Source: Watersipora subatra
Lineage: Eukaryota; Bryozoa; Gymnolaemata; Cheilostomatida; Watersiporidae
Direction: 5' to 3'
DNA: 64,000 nt
Assembly (NCBI RefSeq): GCF_963576615.1
Contig: NC_088710.1
Span: 2,894,001 to 2,958,000 of the forward strand
In this document: piece after piece, positions 58,554-64,000 of the stretch
Layout of the letters: the number at the start of each line of letters is the position of its first letter
Numbering within the stretch: the stretch's first letter is position 1
Position numbers and translations under genes: made by a program
The notes under the pieces: generated by a model
The model's database searches: none
What the model saw: only the letters and a program-made list of their open reading frames with translations
Told to the model about the DNA's origin: nothing

Positions 58554-61500
58554 ATGTCTCAAGATCAGAATATAAAGGTTGTCGTCAGGGTAAGAGCTTT
58601 TATTGACCGAGAAAAGTCTTCGTCTACACCATGCATTGTGCAAATGGACAAGTATAAGACCACTCTTTTTGATATAAGGTAAGAAAATGCCAGGTTGATA
58701 GCTACCAAATGAATGGTAATTACTTTATTTTTGTTCATATATCTTTGTCTCGTGAAATGTCATCTGCTTGTATCAATGCTTTGAGTTTTTAAATACTAAA
58801 AGAGCTGTTCAATGAGATCACCAAAGTGTACTTACTATTCACCAAATATTTACTTAATATGTACGTATAGCTGAATAGCATTGTCACAATTAGGGCAAAT
58901 AAGCTGTAAATGATAAATCAGGTAGGCAAATCAGCTGTAATTCGTCGCAGCTGAGGTTAGGATAGTTTTTTCTCCAAATAGAACATGTTGTGTAGTGAGT
59001 TCCGACATGCTTTCCTCCAGATGCAGATTGAGGACAGTGAGGGCAATATAGTTTCATGTACGCTTTAGATAAGCACAATATTGTTTATTGTCCTGTCAAA
59101 GAAACAAGCTCGAAAGTGCTCTCTGCTGAAACAGCAACCAACAGAACAAAACTGCATTCTGGTCATACTAGCTTTTACTAGATGTCCTGTATATAAATTT
59201 GATAGTGGAATTGTTTTCATTATTTCTATAACAGCTCTGCTTTCTTAGTAGAAAGTTAGCCAATATGTGGTTGTGAAAAGTGCCTGTTGTTGGCCTTAAC
59301 TCCACAACTAACAGAATGTTTAGAAAGTAAATTGGTTAAACCATAAGTAATTACTATACTAGCATTAAATAAGTAGCAGGAATTATCTGCCCATGGCTGA
59401 CCTCCTAACTTGTGTAGAACCTCTGTGTTATTGAGTGACAGTTAGGCAAGCGAGAGCTTTTTAAGTTCAGAGTTATCTGACCATGATAACTTCCTCATCA
59501 CTGTCAGGAGGTGTAAAGCCTTACTATATTCATTGGATTACTGGGACACACCAGATAATGTTAAACAGTTAGCCATAGATATTTCGAAAAATTTCAGTCA
59601 CAAAATTCTTGCATCTTTAACACTCCCGTTTTCAAAACCTTACATGCAAACTTTGAAAAACAGTTATATTCGTATCTTTCAGAGATGGTGGTACCAAGGA
59701 TGAAAAGAACTCTCATAGCTTCACATACGATCGCTCATTCTGGTCCCATGATGGTTTTAAGTTAGACCGCAAAGGCTATGCTCAACCAACTGACTCTAAA
59801 TACGCTGACCAGGTAAAGCAGGGTCAAGGGTGGGAGATACAGGTCAAGAAACGTTGGATGTGTAATGCTGTAGTCAGAATTATATCTTAATAATACAATA
59901 GGTTGCTTTTCAGGTTCTACACGGTTTACGTTGCAGATGTCCTCACACAGTATTTCCTTATTGTGTTGATATGTTTCTATTCAATCTAGAGGCTGAAATG
60001 CAACAACATATTTATTTGGGAGTTATTTTCCCTTGATGCTCAGAGATACAGTTCTTTCCTTGTTATTGAAAGCTGGCAGCACTGCTGATAACAAGGAGAG
60101 TTTTAGTTCTATCTTTTCTATTCCTGATGAGTTCCTTAGTTTAAGATGGTTGCTTCGCACAGAAGTCAAGAGTAGGTCTCAAGAGTAAGTATCGTAGTAG
60201 ATAATAGGTACTTGGATACTCATCACATTTGGTGGATGCTGCCATAGCTGTTGATGAATGCTGGACTATCCTGTAACCTATTTCAGTTCAAATCAAGATA
60301 CATGTAGCTTTTTAGTGCAATATTGAAACTGTGTTTCACAATTTATAGCTGGTCTACAGTGCTGGTACTAGGTGTTAATGGTTGTCAGGTGGTATCACCT
60401 GTTGCCATCTGTCTATGTTAATGGTTGTCAGGTGGTATCACCTGTTGCCATCTGTCTACAGGAGACAGTTTATAACGAGGTAGGACGAGAGATGCTAGTC
60501 AATGCCTGGAAAGGATACAACTGCACCTTGTTCGCTTATGGTCAGACGGGCAGTGGAAAATCATATACAATCATGGGATATGAAGCTAACATTGGTAGGT
60601 TTGCTGCACAGCTTTAGGTTTTTAGACTAGTCAGTAGAAGTCGGTTGGTAGCCTTTGCACCCAGTAAATAGCAGTCTATGGCTAGAATTCACTAATAATC
60701 TGCAGCCCCAATTATTAGTGAAGTGATATAATGTTGACTCGCTAAAATAAGACTTGCTGGTACAATTACAACATGATGGGTAACTGAGGCGTTTCAATTT
60801 CTTGAGCAATTTTATATAGGCATGATTGTGTCATCTTCTCTCAGAAAAACATCAAACATGGCAAACCTGAAATATGACAGGGCAGTAATTTTCAACAGTT
60901 GCCATATCACACTTGCCAGCAAGCTACCCTCTAAATTATCCTCTCTACCTAAATGTTTGCAAATATATCAAGTCTTGTAGGAACCCTTTTTGGCAGTTTA
61001 ACCATGGTGCCATCATGATGTACTGATGAACTTAAGGCAATAATGAAGGCAGTAATTGAATAATGTCACGTAGTAGCTAGTATGGCACAGAGCTTATGAC
61101 TACATTTACCATATATGGTCATTACATAATAGTTTGCTGAGCTCCAAGCTTGTTGTTCCAATGGATAGCCTGTGAGCATAATATATATAATTAACATTTC
61201 CACACTGATCTTTGGTTACGGTGATATTAGACAGACATCAGGACATCCGCTGCCTGCGCTGTCTTAATTCCTCTCCTAGTGGAGAACTGGTGTAGTTTAC
61301 TGATAGTCTTGAATAAGGAGCTCGTGATAGATACACTGTTTGTATAGCGAGCAGTAGGGATAGCCTGTGGGCATATATTGTCACACTATTCAATCATAAA
61401 AGTATACTCATTGAATTCTTACTGTATGTAAGGTCTGGTGCCCAGGATATGCTCAGAATTATTCAGGCAAGTCAACAGCAGGACAGAACCTGGAGTGTCC

Positions 61501-63635
61501 TGTGAAGTGACATTTAGCATGCTCGAGATATATAACGAAGAAGTACGAGACTTGCTCTCAAGCAAAAAAAGCAAGGAAAAGCCTTCTCTCAAGGTGCGAG
61601 AAGGAAAGAATGGTTTTTATGGTGAGTGTTTGGCTGCGTACATCTTAGATTGGAAGCTGAAGTCTAGCTAGTCAAGTGAAACCATTTTATCGTGAAGCGA
61701 GACTCGGGTTTTCTGCTCTGTTCTCATTTACATTCCTCCGCCAGCCATTAAGCATCGCTTTTGGTGCTAAAAATACCGTATGGGAGTTAGTAATAATCTG
61801 TACTATAATGAGAGTTGTGTCCATCTGACAGAAGCAACGCTAAGAGCAATCGGAAAAAGTGTGCACCGCATGGGGAATACCCGGGAAAATACCAGGATAC
61901 TCAAATTTCAAACCAAGTGTGCTAATATCTGTACCACTCAACCACCTTTCCATATCTAAGAATAATCGTACCACTCATTACTACTACCCATCACTACTAC
62001 CCATTACTACTACCCATTACTACTACCCATTAGTACTACCCATCACTACTACCCATTACTACTACCCATCACTACTACCCATCACTACTACCCATCACTA
62101 CTACCCATTACTACTACCCATCACTACTACCCATCACTACTGTTCATCACTACTACCCATCACTACTACCCATTACTACTACCCATTAGTACTACCCATC
62201 ACTACTACCCATTACTACTACCTATTACTACTACCCATCACTACTACCCATCACTACTACCCATTACTACTACCACCCATCACTACTACCCTTTACTACT
62301 ACCCATCACTACTACCCATTACTACTACCCATCACTACTACTCATCACTACTACCCATCACTACTACTCATTACTACTGCCCATCACTACTACCCATTAC
62401 TACTACCACCCATCACTACTACCCATCACTACTACCCATTACTACTACCCATCACTACTACCCATTACTACTACCCATCACTACTACCCATCACTACCGC
62501 CCATCACTACTACCCATCACTACCGCCCATCACTACCGCCAATCACTACCGCCCATCACTACTGCCCATCACTACTGCCCATAACTACTGCCCATCACTA
62601 CCGCCCATCACTACCACCCATAACTACCGCCCATAACTACCGCCCATAACTACTCCACTAGTGCGACTGCCTACGTAATAGTCTTTATTTATTCTGCTCG
62701 AGATGTTGATCAACTGACTAGAGTTTGTTACATAAATCTCTGTAAGCATTTCCTAGACATACTGCTGTAAATAGACTGCAGAGAGACTATGTATTGCAGG
62801 TTAGCAATTAGGTGCTTGTGATTGATGATCTCTTACTGATACCAGCTAGGTAAAGGGTAGCATATATCTTTTTCTTTTGTTTTTTCATGTTTCTGAATGG
62901 GTTTGAGTTTTTAAAAAATCTATATATATATTTCTCAGAGTTGGTCATCGCTGTATATGTCCAGCTATACATGTAGCTATTGCAATCATGGATTAAATAA
63001 TCCGTATTGCAGAAGATTTGATCTTGGAACCTCCCGTTTACCAGATCGTTGCCCTAAGTTAGCTACACGAGCTTGATAGATTTGCAAGGCGATATATGTC
63101 GCTATATGGGAGCAAATACTCTACCGCTTTAGGTCATGACGCCGGGTGATTGCTTAACGTCACGAGAAGCTGGTAGCTCTTACTAGTAAGCTTATCCATC
63201 GGCATATGTGCCAGGCTAATAGCAAGTGGAGGCAACTCTCATTACATCTCATTGTTCATGAGCTGATTTTTAATACCCCGGCAACGCCAGTAGCACAGCT
63301 AGTGTAATTCATATGAGCAATCTTGAACGTTTAATTTGCAAGATTATTCTCTATTTACTATGACGGTCTCCCCTCCATGGTACAAGGCTTCTTCTGAAAC
63401 CTAGACAAAGCTATTTTCTGCTCACAGCTGACGGATTGATTGAGAGGCCTGTTGCTGACTATCAAGCTCTAAACTCGAGTCTTGCCGAAGGAGATCGCAG
63501 TCGTAGCCTTGCTGCCACAAAGATGAACGAGACAAGCAGCAGAGCTCATACTATGGTAACCATTAAACTCCGACAGAACTTTCCGAGTAACGTCACAAAA
63601 TTGGCTGCTTTAAACCTGGTTGACTTGGCAGGCAG
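58554..63635 (+). CDS. KIF28P: Kinesin-3 motor (KIF28/KLP-6-like), 5' part of gene
   Basis: Exons 58554-58678, 59683-59812, 60462-60594, 61433-61621 and 63428-63635 join in phase to 261 residues; the gene runs past the right edge. It starts MSQDQNIKVVVRVRAFIDRE. The P-loop is GQTGSGKS (112-119), switch I NETSSRAH (226-233) and switch II DLAG (258-261), with the last codon split as AG and the next base unknown; the expected Ser needs C or T. SFWSHD, the extended loop before SKYADQ, and VPRICSELF place it in kinesin-3 near KIF28/KLP-6 rather than KIF1, whose loop is shorter. The subfamily is judged from memory of motifs. Kinesin-3 motors carry membrane cargo toward microtubule plus ends, and KLP-6 acts in cilia. 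The intron before the last exon holds a 12-bp minisatellite and a Helitron-like copy. Confidence 0.9.
60372..60461. repeat. 44-bp tandem duplication ending at a kinesin 3' splice site
   Basis: Two adjacent copies of a 44-bp unit containing ggtggtatcacctgttgcca then tctgtcta. The right copy ends ctacag|gag, the acceptor used for exon 60462-60594. The left copy ends ctatgtt and lacks the AG. Confidence 0.92.
61975..62655. repeat. 12-bp minisatellite, about 55 copies
   Basis: Tandem cccatcactacta / cccattactacta units (12-bp period, with occasional 15-bp units), grading into cgcccatcacta at the right. It lies in the last visible kinesin intron and is open in frame, giving a false 241-codon Thr/Tyr/Pro-rich ORF. 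Confidence 0.96.
62920..63302 (+). mobile_element. Helitron-like non-autonomous element, copy 4
   Basis: Begins near an atatatat run and tgtccagctatac and ends accccggcaacgccagtagc then acagctag, followed by T. It shares taagcttatc and gccaggctaatagcaagtgg-type sequence with copy 2 in inverse orientation. It ends about 125 bp before the acceptor of kinesin exon 63428-63635. Confidence 0.6.
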
Positions 63636-63799
63636 GTCAGTCGATTCACTAGAACTCACTTCAAGAGACACGACTCTTTCCTGTTGTAGACAATTACCGC
63701 TTGGTCTCTGTATTTAATGCTCAAGTGAACTAGGACCTCTTGATACTGTCCTACTCGTTGGTTTCTTTAATATAAACCCTGGGTAGCCGGCAGCAACCA

Positions 63800-63871
63800 T
63801 AACCTCTATCTATCTATCTCTCTATCTATCTCTCTATCTATCTCTCTATCTATCTCTCTATCTCTCTCTAC

Positions 63872-63905
<34 letters not shown>

Positions 63906-63954
63906 ATCTCTCTATCTATCTATCTCTCTCTCTATCTCTCCCTACCTCTCTCTA

Positions 63955-63987
<33 letters not shown>

Positions 63988-64000
63988 ATCTATCTATCTC
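63800..64000. repeat. (TCTA/TCTC)n microsatellite
   Basis: A pure tetranucleotide tract of tctatctatctctc type running off the right edge, in the kinesin intron after the DLAG exon. Confidence 0.97.

Noticed and set aside
58890-59078. Minus-strand ORF with a Cys/His pattern (YCPHCPQS, KHVGTHYTTC)
   Set aside because: It hints at a zinc-binding end of a LINE-type protein, but only 62 codons are open, nothing adjoining supports it, and it lies in a kinesin intron. Not strong enough to call.
61859-62584. 241-codon Thr/Tyr/Pro-rich ORF
   Set aside because: It is the 12-bp minisatellite in a kinesin intron read in frame; flanking exons join without it.

Overview
The window is animal nuclear DNA: protein genes are cut into short exons with GT-AG introns, intron phases close exactly across long distances, and AT-rich introns are packed with minisatellites and small DNA transposons. 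Gene content (a Flattop/CFAP126 homologue, an ARL4 GTPase, a KIF28-type kinesin-3 and a protein built of NDPK-like domains) points to a ciliated invertebrate, probably a spiralian such as a mollusc or bryozoan. The species cannot be fixed from the sequence alone. No bacterial genes, rRNA, CRISPR or complete tRNA genes were seen.

Layout. (1) 1-17.35 kb, plus strand: about 19 exons of a protein with four diverged nucleoside-diphosphate-kinase-like domains, lacking the catalytic histidine wherever it can be placed; its 5' end lies before the window. (2) 17.79-36.01 kb, minus strand: a ten-exon gene whose phases close into a 692-residue protein that I do not recognise; it converges on gene 1 and their poly(A) hexamers overlap. 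(3) 30.32-34.28 kb, inside intron 2 of that gene: an intact-looking 3,964-bp PIF/Harbinger transposon with TAA target duplications, a four-exon transposase, a four-exon MADF/Myb-like protein and a long central hairpin between the two convergent genes. (4) 36-43 kb: intergenic, with a tRNA-derived SINE and a Helitron-like copy. (5) 43.08-46.36 kb, minus strand: a complete three-exon ARL4-like GTPase with one GC-AG intron and a 1.1-kb array of palindromic repeats in the other. (6) 46.4-54.1 kb: gene-poor DNA with three large minisatellites and another Helitron-like copy. (7) 54.15-56.77 kb, minus strand: a five-exon CFAP126 homologue. (8) 58.55 kb to the right edge, plus strand: the first five coding exons of a kinesin-3 (KIF28-like) motor, continuing past the window.

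Functionally, the CFAP126 homologue and probably the NDPK-like protein belong to axonemes, and KIF28/KLP-6-type kinesins are linked to cilia or organelle transport; ARL4 acts at the plasma membrane and on actin. There is no operon-like arrangement. Most of the non-coding sequence is tandem repeats (over 20 arrays) and non-autonomous DNA transposons (three hAT MITEs, one TTAA foldback element, one short TA-flanked MITE and four Helitron-like copies).
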